NCBI GenBank assembly: GCA_020058145.1 | Contig: JAGVEP010000405.1 | Location: 1 to 29,795 of the forward strand | DNA length: 29,795 bases | From: Phycisphaerae bacterium | GTDB lineage: Bacteria; Planctomycetota; Phycisphaerae; UBA1845; Fen-1342 | Direction: 5' to 3' | Part shown: positions 15,912 through 22,149 of the stretch, piece after piece | Layout: each line of letters begins with the position of its first letter | Numbering within the stretch: the stretch's first letter is position 1 | Made by a program: the position numbers and the translations under genes | Notes under the pieces: generated by a model | Database searches by the model: none | What the model was told of the DNA's origin: nothing | Seen by the model: only the letters and a program-made list of their open reading frames with translations

Positions 15912-17045
15912 ATGGCCGCGACCGACCCGCTGAGCGAAAAAGTCTACGCCGCCGCAGAAAACCGCAGCATGAGCATGCTGGACCTGCTCGCGCTCTTCAA
16001 GCGCGGCGGCAGCGCGCGGGTCACCGACCTGCACCTGAAGGTCGGCCGTCCGCCCTGCTATCGCATCGACGGCGAGCTGAAGGTCACGAGTGCCCGGCCC
16101 CTCGATCAGCCGACGCTCGAGCGGCTCACGCGGACGCTGCTCGACGACACGCAGATGAAAACGCTGCACCAGCACCGCTCGGTCAACGCCTCGCGCATCA
16201 TCGAGACTTTCCGCTACCGGCTGAACGCGTACTACGACATCCGCGGGCTGGCGCTGGCGATCCGCGCCCTCGACACGTCGCTCCCGTCGATCGAGTTCGT
16301 CGGCTTCCCGAACGAGGTGTGGCGGGACATGATCAACCTGAGCCAGGGGCTGGTGCTGGTCACCGGCACGACCGGGGCCGGCAAGTCCACGACCATCGCC
16401 GCCCTGATCAACGAGATCGGACGGACGCGTCCGTGCCACATCATCACGCTCGAAGACCCGATCGAATACGAATTCCACAGCGACATCGCCATGATCTCGC
16501 AACGTGCCATCGGCCGCGACGTGCCCAACTACGAGCGCGGGCTGCGGGATTGCCTGCGCGAGGACCCGGACGTGATCTTCGTCGGCGAAATGACCGACGT
16601 GGAATCGTCGACCTGGACGCTCGCCGCCGCCGAGACCGGCCACCTCGTTTTCTCCGGGATTCACACGCGCAACGCGGTCGGCACGATCACCCGGCTACTC
16701 GACATGTACCCGGCCAACCGGGCGGAAGAGGTGGCCAACCAGCTTTCGCTCAGCCTGCGCTACATCATCTCACAGAAGCTGGTCCAGCGGCAGGACAAGC
16801 CCGGCCGCGTCGCGGTGATGGAGATCCTCAACAACGTCTACTCGGTGGCCAACTGTATCCGCCAGATCAAGCTCGACCAGATTTACTCGCTGATGCAAAC
16901 GCACACCCGTGAGGAGCCGGGCCAGCGCATGACCACGCTGGAGCGCTCGCTGGCGAAGCTGGTCAAGGCCGGCACCGTCTCGCAAGTTGAAGCCGAGCGC
17001 GTCGCCAATGAGCCCCGTGTGCTGGAGGACGAGCTCAAGCGGTAG
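15912..17045 (+). CDS. pilT: PilT-family twitching-motility ATPase
   Basis: This 377-residue hexameric-type ATPase has the PilT length and layout. An N-terminal PAS-like domain includes VTDLHLKVGRPP, followed by the Walker A motif GTTGAGKST at 152-160. Next come the Asp box EDPIEYEF, the Walker B DVIFVGEMTD and the His box SGIHTRNA. PilT retracts type IV pili or type II-like pseudopili from the cytoplasmic face of the inner membrane. Walker B normally reads VGEMRD, and here Thr replaces the arginine. GGAGG lies five bases before the ATG. It follows the kinase and phosphatase by 100 bases, and no pilin or PilB gene is in the window. Confidence 0.92.
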   Translation: MAATDPLSEKVYAAAENRSMSMLDLLALFKRGGSARVTDLHLKVGRPPCYRIDGELKVTSARPLDQPTLERLTRTLLDDTQMKTLHQHRSVNASRIIETFRYRLNAYYDIRGLALAIRALDTSLPSIEFVGFPNEVWRDMINLSQGLVLVTGTTGAGKSTTIAALINEIGRTRPCHIITLEDPIEYEFHSDIAMISQRAIGRDVPNYERGLRDCLREDPDVIFVGEMTDVESSTWTLAAAETGHLVFSGIHTRNAVGTITRLLDMYPANRAEEVANQLSLSLRYIISQKLVQRQDKPGRVAVMEILNNVYSVANCIRQIKLDQIYSLMQTHTREEPGQRMTTLERSLAKLVKAGTVSQVEAERVANEPRVLEDELKR

Positions 17046-17380
17046 CGTCGGCCCTCCGAACTCAGCCCAAGATCCAAGATACAAAAGCGGGCTACCGGCA
17101 GAGTCTCCCTCCGGTCACCGCGGAAAAGGAGCGGGCGAGTCGAGCATGGGCGTGGGCGGGACTCGACTCGCCCTTCATCAGGGGAACGGGGTTTCAAACG
17201 GGGCCGTAGCGGCCACGCCGCACTGACTGTCAGGAACACAGTGCGACACGGCACGCCATCCCTGGGCACACTACGAACCCCAGGCCTTCATGGCCACGTC
17301 GCAGTGTCAAGCGGCCGTTTAGCCGTGGCGCACCAAAGTCCGGTGCTTGAACGCCATGCGACGCTAGTTTCGCTAAGCGG
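17046..17380. other. Intergenic region between convergent genes
   Basis: This 335-base gap separates pilT (plus) from the ATP-cone gene (minus). Its only clear feature is the 12-bp inverted repeat listed separately. No frame in it has family resemblance. Confidence 0.5.
17133..17173. terminator. Perfect 12-bp inverted repeat between convergent genes
   Basis: GGGCGAGTCGAG at 17133-17144 is exactly complementary to CTCGACTCGCCC at 17162-17173, with a 17-base loop. The position between two genes that face each other fits a bidirectional terminator. There is no long T run on either side, so it may be a non-canonical terminator or an RNA-stabilising hairpin. A protein-binding site is possible too. 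Confidence 0.5.
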
Positions 17381-17980
17381 CTAGCTATCCTCTTTCGCCG
17401 GGGGGGCCGCCAGCGGCGACAGGCTCGCAGGGCACAGCCCCACGCGCGCCGGCTCGTCGGCCAAACCCCACGCCAACATCTCGCTCCGCATCAATTCCCG
17501 CAGGAACGCGCCCGAAACCACGCGATAATCGAGCGCAAACACCTGGTTCTCAATCCGGCCGGCCAGGAACCGCGCCACCGGATAGCGCAAGCCATAGTGG
17601 TTCTGTAGCGTTTCTACGAGCCGCGCCTTGCACCAGAGTTCGCCTTCCTGCGCGGGCCGCTGCGGATCGACGACGCGAATCCGCACGCGTCGCCAGCGCC
17701 GCTGCTGCCGGTGGGTAGCCAACTCGTCGGCCACATCGCTCAGGCCGGTCTGCTGCAACACGCAGCGCACGCACCGATAGAGGTAGTTCGTCGAGGGCGG
17801 GACGGGGTCGCGCCACTCCTGCAGGTGCATCGCCACCGCCTTGCTCAGCGGACTGGCCAACCGCGGGTCATACGCCTGTCCGCGCATGACCGTCGCCAGG
17901 CAGTTCGTGAGTTTCGTCAGGCTGAACCGCTCCAGGGTCCCGTCGTGCTTCGTCACCACTACCTGTCTGAGGCTCCTCAC
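17381..17980 (-). CDS. ATP-cone domain protein coupled to nrdR
   Basis: This 199-residue protein begins with VTKHDGTLERFSLTKLTNCL, which matches the ATP-cone nucleotide-binding fold of NrdR and ribonucleotide reductases, including the KxDG opening. The cone covers roughly the first 95 residues. The rest (WCKARLVETLQNHYGLRYP and onward) has no motif I recognise. There is no zinc ribbon, so it is not a second NrdR. It starts with GTG inside the nrdR stop codon, so the two are translationally coupled. It could sense ATP/dATP and modulate NrdR or ribonucleotide reductase. That role is inference only. Confidence 0.8.
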   Translation of the reverse strand: MRSLRQVVVTKHDGTLERFSLTKLTNCLATVMRGQAYDPRLASPLSKAVAMHLQEWRDPVPPSTNYLYRCVRCVLQQTGLSDVADELATHRQQRRWRRVRIRVVDPQRPAQEGELWCKARLVETLQNHYGLRYPVARFLAGRIENQVFALDYRVVSGAFLRELMRSEMLAWGLADEPARVGLCPASLSPLAAPPAKEDS

Positions 17981-18486
17981 GCTTCCGGCTTTCCTTCAAA
18001 GAGACTCTGCTGCCCGGGGATCTCCTCGGCCGCACGCTCGATCACGTCCCGCGCTTCCTCGATAAAATCACCCACGTCCTCGAACTGGCGATACACGCTC
18101 GCAAACCGCACATAGGCCACTTTATCCACTCGCCGCAGCACTTCTGCGATCCGCTCGCCAATCGTCTGGCTCGAGACCTCCTTCTCGAAGCTCGTAACGA
18201 GGTACTCCTCAACTTCGTCGACTACCTGTTCCAACCGCTCGGACGGAATCGGCCGCTTGTACGCTGCCCGCTGGATACCCTGCAGCATGTTGTCGCGGTT
18301 GTACGGCACCCGCGATCCGTCGCGCTTGATTACCGCTAGCCGAATCGCCTCTTCGATCCGCTCGTACGTCGTGTAGCGCCGTCCACACTTCAGACATCGC
18401 CGCCGACGACGGATACACCGCCCGGTTTCCGTCGCACGCGAATCGATGACCTTGTCGTCGTCGGCCTTGCAGAACGGACACCACAT
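17977..18486 (-). CDS. nrdR: Transcriptional repressor NrdR
   Basis: NrdR represses ribonucleotide reductase genes when its ATP-cone binds ATP/dATP. The zinc ribbon is C3-x2-C6 and C31-x2-C34 (MWCPFCK and RCLKCGRR), followed by RYTTYERIE and the ATP-cone opening VIKRDGSRVPYNRDNM. At 169 residues it is slightly longer than the usual 150, owing to a C-terminal tail. An AGGG lies five bases before the ATG at 18486. No ribonucleotide reductase gene is in the window, so its targets lie elsewhere. Confidence 0.96.
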   Translation of the reverse strand: MWCPFCKADDDKVIDSRATETGRCIRRRRRCLKCGRRYTTYERIEEAIRLAVIKRDGSRVPYNRDNMLQGIQRAAYKRPIPSERLEQVVDEVEEYLVTSFEKEVSSQTIGERIAEVLRRVDKVAYVRFASVYRQFEDVGDFIEEARDVIERAAEEIPGQQSLFEGKPEA

Positions 18487-18625
18487 CGGGCCCTGATCCG
18501 ATCACGTCACCCCCTCGGCGAAAGGCCAGCGCGCCTCAAGACTTCCGTGCCACCGCCGAGGTGTCTACCGTGCGCAGCTCCTGCCGCGCTCGACGCACTA
18601 CAGATTGTGATAGCAGGTAGTTTAA

Positions 18626-18645
18626 GACACAATATGCGGGGTGTC
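18626..18645. promoter_or_regulatory. GACAC/GTGTC inverted repeat, NrdR-box-like
   Basis: GACAC and GTGTC flank ten bases beginning AATAT. This resembles an NrdR box (ACAC, AT-rich centre, GTGT), but the centre is two bases too long and GC-rich on one side. It lies 140 bases upstream of nrdR and 60 before the tRNase Z gene. Possible autoregulation site, weakly supported. Confidence 0.25.
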
Positions 18646-18689
18646 AAACAAAAATGCGCGCCACGCGGGACTTTTCCGCCGCCACTCGC

Positions 18690-18695
18690 TATAAA
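18690..18695 (+). promoter_or_regulatory. -10-like TATAAA just upstream of the tRNase Z gene
   Basis: TATAAA ends ten bases before the ATG at 18706, so a transcript starting from it would have a leader of only about three bases. There is no Shine-Dalgarno sequence, which fits. No clear -35 box. Confidence 0.35.
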
Positions 18696-18705
18696 GCGCC
18701 TCCCC

Positions 18706-19617
18706 ATGGCTCACCCCATCGCCGAGTTCGTGCATGGCGGCCTACGCCTGGTCGGCTCTTCGCTCGCCGGCGAGGAAAGCTACGTCACCGCGCCCGAACT
18801 GAACCTCGCCTTCGACGTGGGCCGGGCACAGCGCGATCTGCTGGCCGTCGACCATGTGTTCCTGACGCACGGCCACATGGACCACGCCGCCGGGATTGCC
18901 TACTACTTCTCCCAGCGCATGTTCCTCGACAACCCGCCCGGACACATGTACGTGCCCGAAATCCTCGTCGATCCGATCCGACGCCTGCTGCGGGTCTGGG
19001 CCGATATCGACGGCAACGAGCCGCCCGCGAACATCCACGCCGTCCAGGCCGGCACCGACGTGATCCTGCGCCGTGACTTGATTGTGCGCCCCTTCGCGGT
19101 GAACCACCCCTGCCTGCGCCGCGGCCGCTGCCCCGCGCCCGCCCTCGGTTACACCGCCATTGAAGTCCGCCACAAGTTGATCGACGCGTACCAGAATCTG
19201 ACCGGCCCACAACTCGTCGAGCTGAAAAAACAGGGTGTCCAGATCACCCGGCGGCTCGAAATCCCGCTCGTCGCCTACTGCGGCGATACGGCGGCGGGCA
19301 ACTTCCTCGACCTCGACTACGTCCGCAACAGCAAGGTGCTCCTGCTCGAGTGTACCTTCGTCGACCCCGACCACCTGGACCGCGCCCGCGCCGGCGGCCA
19401 CCTGCACATCTCCGATCTGCCGGCCATTCTGCCGCGTCTGAACAACGAAAAAATCGTCCTGATCCACCTCTCGCGGCGTACAGCCTTGGCCGTCGCCCGC
19501 ACGGTGCTCCGCCAGACACTCGGGCCAGGCGGCGACGAGCGGGTGTCGTTTTTCATGGAGCATCGTCAACGCTGGCGCCCGGCGGTGCGCGAGAGCGAGC
19601 CGCCGGCGGAGGCGTAG
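18706..19617 (+). CDS. tRNase Z-like metallo-beta-lactamase-fold nuclease (plant TRZ1-like)
   Basis: This 303-residue protein has the metallo-beta-lactamase zinc motif HGHMDH at 55-60, a later CGDT, LLLECTF and the final IHLSRR histidine. These are in the order found in ribonuclease Z, which trims tRNA 3' ends. The segment before the motif (LNLAFDVGRAQRD) and after it (YVPEILVDPIRRLL) resembles plant and cyanobacterial-type short tRNase Z (TRZ1) more than the common bacterial RNase Z. Only the start at 18706 gives a family-like N terminus; the frame is open further upstream, to 18547. RNase Z activity is likely but not proved, since other enzymes of this fold exist. Confidence 0.8.
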   Translation: MAHPIAEFVHGGLRLVGSSLAGEESYVTAPELNLAFDVGRAQRDLLAVDHVFLTHGHMDHAAGIAYYFSQRMFLDNPPGHMYVPEILVDPIRRLLRVWADIDGNEPPANIHAVQAGTDVILRRDLIVRPFAVNHPCLRRGRCPAPALGYTAIEVRHKLIDAYQNLTGPQLVELKKQGVQITRRLEIPLVAYCGDTAAGNFLDLDYVRNSKVLLLECTFVDPDHLDRARAGGHLHISDLPAILPRLNNEKIVLIHLSRRTALAVARTVLRQTLGPGGDERVSFFMEHRQRWRPAVRESEPPAEA

Positions 19618-19667
19618 CCCAGTTTGACGATTTCAGAGCGTCGCCGATTCCAACGGATCGTAAGTTC

Positions 19668-19961
19668 ATGAAGGCGAACCGAATACCAAGAGCCACGACC
19701 TCCGAACGGGCATTTGTCCGCGACCTGCAACGCCGCTCGGTGTTCGAGCTGGTCGATGCTGGGCGCGCCAAGGTGCTGGCCAAGGACGAATATCCTGAGC
19801 CCGTGCAGCGATTTCTCTGGCGCGAACGGCGAACGGTCCATGTTCGTTTGTCGCTGGCTGCGAAGCGCCGGCTCGAAGCCCTCGGGCGCGCCCGCGGACT
19901 TTCGGCCGAGGAACTTGCCCGGTGTTGGGTCGAGCAGGCGCTATCGCGCGACACGGGCTGA
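19668..19961 (+). CDS. Ribbon-helix-helix (CopG/BrnA-like) protein without a partner
   Basis: This 97-residue protein has a C-terminal segment (TVHVRLSLAAKRRLEALGRARG) with the strand and two helices of a ribbon-helix-helix DNA-binding domain, as in CopG-type antitoxins. The N-terminal half (ERAFVRDLQRRSVFELVDAGRAKVL) is helical and charged. No toxin gene lies on either side: upstream is tRNase Z (50 bases away) and downstream is lipA (95 bases away). It may be an orphan antitoxin or a local regulator. No strong ribosome site precedes the ATG. Confidence 0.65.
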   Translation: MKANRIPRATTSERAFVRDLQRRSVFELVDAGRAKVLAKDEYPEPVQRFLWRERRTVHVRLSLAAKRRLEALGRARGLSAEELARCWVEQALSRDTG

Positions 19962-20041
19962 AACCCTGAGATATTGGCCGCCGCCAGATCAAGCTCCGGA
20001 CTCGCGGAACCGGGGCCGTGCCCGTGCTGTCACGCGTCCGC

Positions 20042-20047
20042 TACAAT
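20042..20047 (+). promoter_or_regulatory. -10 box TACAAT immediately upstream of lipA
   Basis: TACAAT (five of six consensus bases) ends nine bases before the lipA ATG, so the leader would be two or three bases. No Shine-Dalgarno sequence exists. The -35 region is poor. Confidence 0.4.
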
Positions 20048-20056
20048 TAAGCTAAC

Positions 20057-20968
20057 ATGAATGCCGCCCTATCGCTTCCTCTCGCCGGACAGCACGTGCC
20101 GGCCCGTCGTCGCCTCCCGCCGTGGCTCAAACGCCCCGTACCGGTCGCCGAAGCGCTGCTGGAAACCCGCCAACTCATCAACGGCCTCCAGCTCAACACC
20201 GTCTGCGTCGAAGCCCGCTGTCCCAACCTGACCGAGTGCTGGTCGCGCCATACCGCCACCTTCATGATCCTGGGCGAGAAATGCACCCGCCGCTGCCGCT
20301 TTTGTGCCGTGACGACCGCCCGTCCCGACCCGCCCGACCCCGCGGAGCCCGACCGGCTGGCCGAGGCCGCGGTACAGCTCCAACTCAAGCACGTGGTCAT
20401 TACGTCGGTCGCCCGCGACGACCTCACCGATGAAGGTGCCGGCCACTTCGCACGTTGCATCACCACGGTGCGCAGGAGGCTGCCCAACGTGAGCGTCGAA
20501 GTGCTGGTGCCGGACTTTCACGCCCGGCGGGAATGCGTGCAGGCGGTCGCCGACGCGACGCCGGAAGTCTTCAACCACAACGTCGAGACGGTGCCCAGCC
20601 TGCACAAACGCGTGCGGCCCCAGGCAAAATACCCGCGGTCGCTGGAAACGCTGCGCCTGGCGAAGGACCTGCGGCCCGCACTGACCACCAAAAGCGGCGT
20701 CATGGTCGGCCTCGGCGAAACCCGCGACGAACTGGTCCAGGTCTTCCGCGACCTCCGCACCGTCGGCTGCGACCTGCTGACCATCGGGCAGTATCTCAAG
20801 CCGTCCGCGGCGGACGATGCCGCGCATCTGCCCGTCGAGCGTTATTACACGCCGGCGGAATTCGACGAACTCGGCGCCACGGCTAAGGAACTGGGTTTCG
20901 CCGCCGTCGCCAGCGGCCCGTTCGTCCGCAGCAGCTATTTCGCGGAGACGCTGTACCGGGGGAAGTGA
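20057..20968 (+). CDS. lipA: Lipoyl synthase
   Basis: LipA inserts two sulfurs into octanoyl groups on lipoyl domains using radical SAM chemistry. The 303-residue protein has both [4Fe-4S] sites. The auxiliary cluster cysteines are C50, C55 and C61 (CVEARCPNLTEC), and the radical-SAM cysteines are C76, C80 and C83 (CTRRCRFC). Near the end, VRSSY supplies the serine ligand of the auxiliary cluster. Length matches the family. It stands alone, with no lipB or lipoyl-enzyme genes beside it. The octanoyl donor therefore comes from elsewhere. Confidence 0.97.
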   Translation: MNAALSLPLAGQHVPARRRLPPWLKRPVPVAEALLETRQLINGLQLNTVCVEARCPNLTECWSRHTATFMILGEKCTRRCRFCAVTTARPDPPDPAEPDRLAEAAVQLQLKHVVITSVARDDLTDEGAGHFARCITTVRRRLPNVSVEVLVPDFHARRECVQAVADATPEVFNHNVETVPSLHKRVRPQAKYPRSLETLRLAKDLRPALTTKSGVMVGLGETRDELVQVFRDLRTVGCDLLTIGQYLKPSAADDAAHLPVERYYTPAEFDELGATAKELGFAAVASGPFVRSSYFAETLYRGK

Positions 20969-21142
20969 CCCGGCAAGACCAGCTTGACAAAAACCAACCC
21001 TCGGTGTATGGGAAATGTTAGGATCGGGCGTGGCGTTTGAGAACGGCAATGTGCGCGGACCGTCTTGATGTCGAGCAGGCCTGGCCGTTGTGGTTGGTAG
21101 ACGGCATTGACTCGCTTGATCAATTCGCCGCATGCGCAGCCC
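20969..21142. other. Intergenic stretch after lipA
   Basis: A consensus TTGACA at 20984-20989 is followed after 17 bases by a poor -10 (TATGGG). Nothing clearly coding follows it directly, so it may be a relic promoter. No other feature is visible. Confidence 0.35.
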
Positions 21143-21319
21143 GGCGCCGAGACGGCCTTCATGCTGCTGGCCTACGACACGAATTCGCCGTACCTCGACG
21201 CCCGCGCGCCGCTGGTCGCGGGCCAGCCCGAGGTCCACCGCTACCGCGCCCGCTACCGCGAGGACGACCAGCCCTTCGCCGACTGGAGCGACATCGTGCA
21301 GGTGACGGCGCGGCCGTGA
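21143..21319 (+). pseudogene. C-terminal fragment of a lost protein
   Basis: This 58-codon frame encodes GAETAFMLLAYDTNSPYLD and then a domain end rich in VHRYRARYRE and DWSDIVQVTARP. That is the look of a terminal fibronectin-like strand rather than a complete protein. The upstream sequence does not continue the theme and has no start with a ribosome site. It is followed at once by the inverted hairpin repeats. I read it as the remnant 3' end of a larger gene; the parent family is not identified. Confidence 0.4.
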
Positions 21320-21329
21320 AGGCACGGCC

Positions 21330-21469
21330 GTGTGCCACTGCTCTGCGAGCAGAGCCCCGGCTGCTCGAAGCTTTCCAGGACGCGGACAGGGAGCGATGCC
21401 TTCGACCGCGAATCGTTCGACGAAGGAACATCTTCCGCGTTCTGCACTGCTCACAGAGCAGTGGCACAC
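21330..21469. repeat. REPIN-like pair of inverted hairpin repeats
   Basis: GTGTGCCACTGCTCTG at 21330-21345 is an exact reverse complement of 21454-21469. The similarity continues inward for about ten more bases with two or three differences. Each copy folds on itself: the right one as CACTGCTC-ACA-GAGCAGTG and the left one as GCTCTG-CGAG-CAGAGC. About 108 bases lie between the copies, with a further small hairpin (CCTTCG/CGAAGG). This matches two REP sequences in opposite orientation. Confidence 0.75.
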
Positions 21470-21500
21470 CCGCGGCGCTTCGGTCTTCAAACAGTGCCAC

Positions 21501-21584
21501 CCGCCGCACGGACTTCTCCCGCGAGGCTTCCTTGCTGGTCTCCTCGATGGGGAGGTAGTCCTCGATGAGGCGGCGGTCGTCCAT
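21501..21584 (-). pseudogene. N-terminal fragment of a DUF1156-type DNA methylase
   Basis: Read on the minus strand, ATG 21584 begins MDDRRLIEDYLPIEETSKEA and continues REKSVRR, 28 codons in all. I recognise this as the conserved opening of DUF1156 proteins, large adenine-specific DNA methylases usually found with other modification or defence genes. In intact members SVRR is followed by a GHISTLHLWWARRP segment. Here that is missing, and after about ten unrelated codons the frame enters the hairpin repeat at 21469. It lies 22 bases after the YwgA-like stop, on the same strand, so it was probably the third gene of that operon. The rest of the methylase is gone. Confidence 0.65.
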
Positions 21585-21606
21585 ACAAACGTTTTCCCGC
21601 AGGGCA

Positions 21607-22149
21607 TTAGAGTTTCTTGGCGGCGGCGATCACTTCGTCCATCGCAACGACAGCGGCCTTGGCCTCGTCGATACTGACGTGAGGCTTGAGCTTGTTGAGC
21701 TTCTTGGCTCGCTGGTCAACCGAGTCGCCGGTCCCCTCGCGCGTGGTCACCCAGAGTGCCGTCGCGAGCCGCTCGAGTTCGGCGACGCCCTTGTTTCCGA
21801 GTCGGTCGCAGACGAACTCGATCTTCGCGGTATGCGAGCCCAGTGTTTTCGGAAAACGCTCCTGAAGCGCCTTCGCGTCCGGGAGCACCCCAATCTTCGG
21901 CCCGTACGGCGGCGACTGCGCCTGGTATTTCAACAGGTTGTCGGCGCAGAGTGACGAAAGCTCGTCGCGGAGATCAAATGAGAATGGGCCGTGCTTGTAC
22001 AGGATGAACTCGAATTCAAACTTGACGTCGAGCAGCTCCTGCATGACGAACACGACCTTTTGAACGTGCGTCTCGCCGCTCCAGCTTCCCCTCTCGCGAA
22101 GCCGCTCGGCGAGCCTCGTAATGACTGCGGTTCGCTGCGATCGATTCAT
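21607..22149 (-). CDS. YwgA-like protein, partner of the HD hydrolase
   Basis: This 180-residue protein resembles the YwgA family. It has an N-terminal helical part (ITRLAERLRERGSW), then THVQKVVFVMQELLDVKFE and FILYKHGPFSFDLRDELSSL, the strand-helix block typical of that family and of Panacea-like antitoxin domains. The biochemical role of YwgA is not known to me. Its ATG overlaps the stop of the HD gene by four bases, so they are translationally coupled. In Bacillus subtilis ywgA also sits next to the HD phosphohydrolase gene ywfO, as far as I recall. This suggests that the two proteins work together. Confidence 0.75.
   Translation of the reverse strand: MNRSQRTAVITRLAERLRERGSWSGETHVQKVVFVMQELLDVKFEFEFILYKHGPFSFDLRDELSSLCADNLLKYQAQSPPYGPKIGVLPDAKALQERFPKTLGSHTAKIEFVCDRLGNKGVAELERLATALWVTTREGTGDSVDQRAKKLNKLKPHVSIDEAKAAVVAMDEVIAAAKKL

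Noticed and set aside
20069..21607. 512-codon minus-strand frame across lipA and the fragment region
   Set aside because: It runs antisense to lipA and has no recognisable fold; chance in GC-rich DNA.
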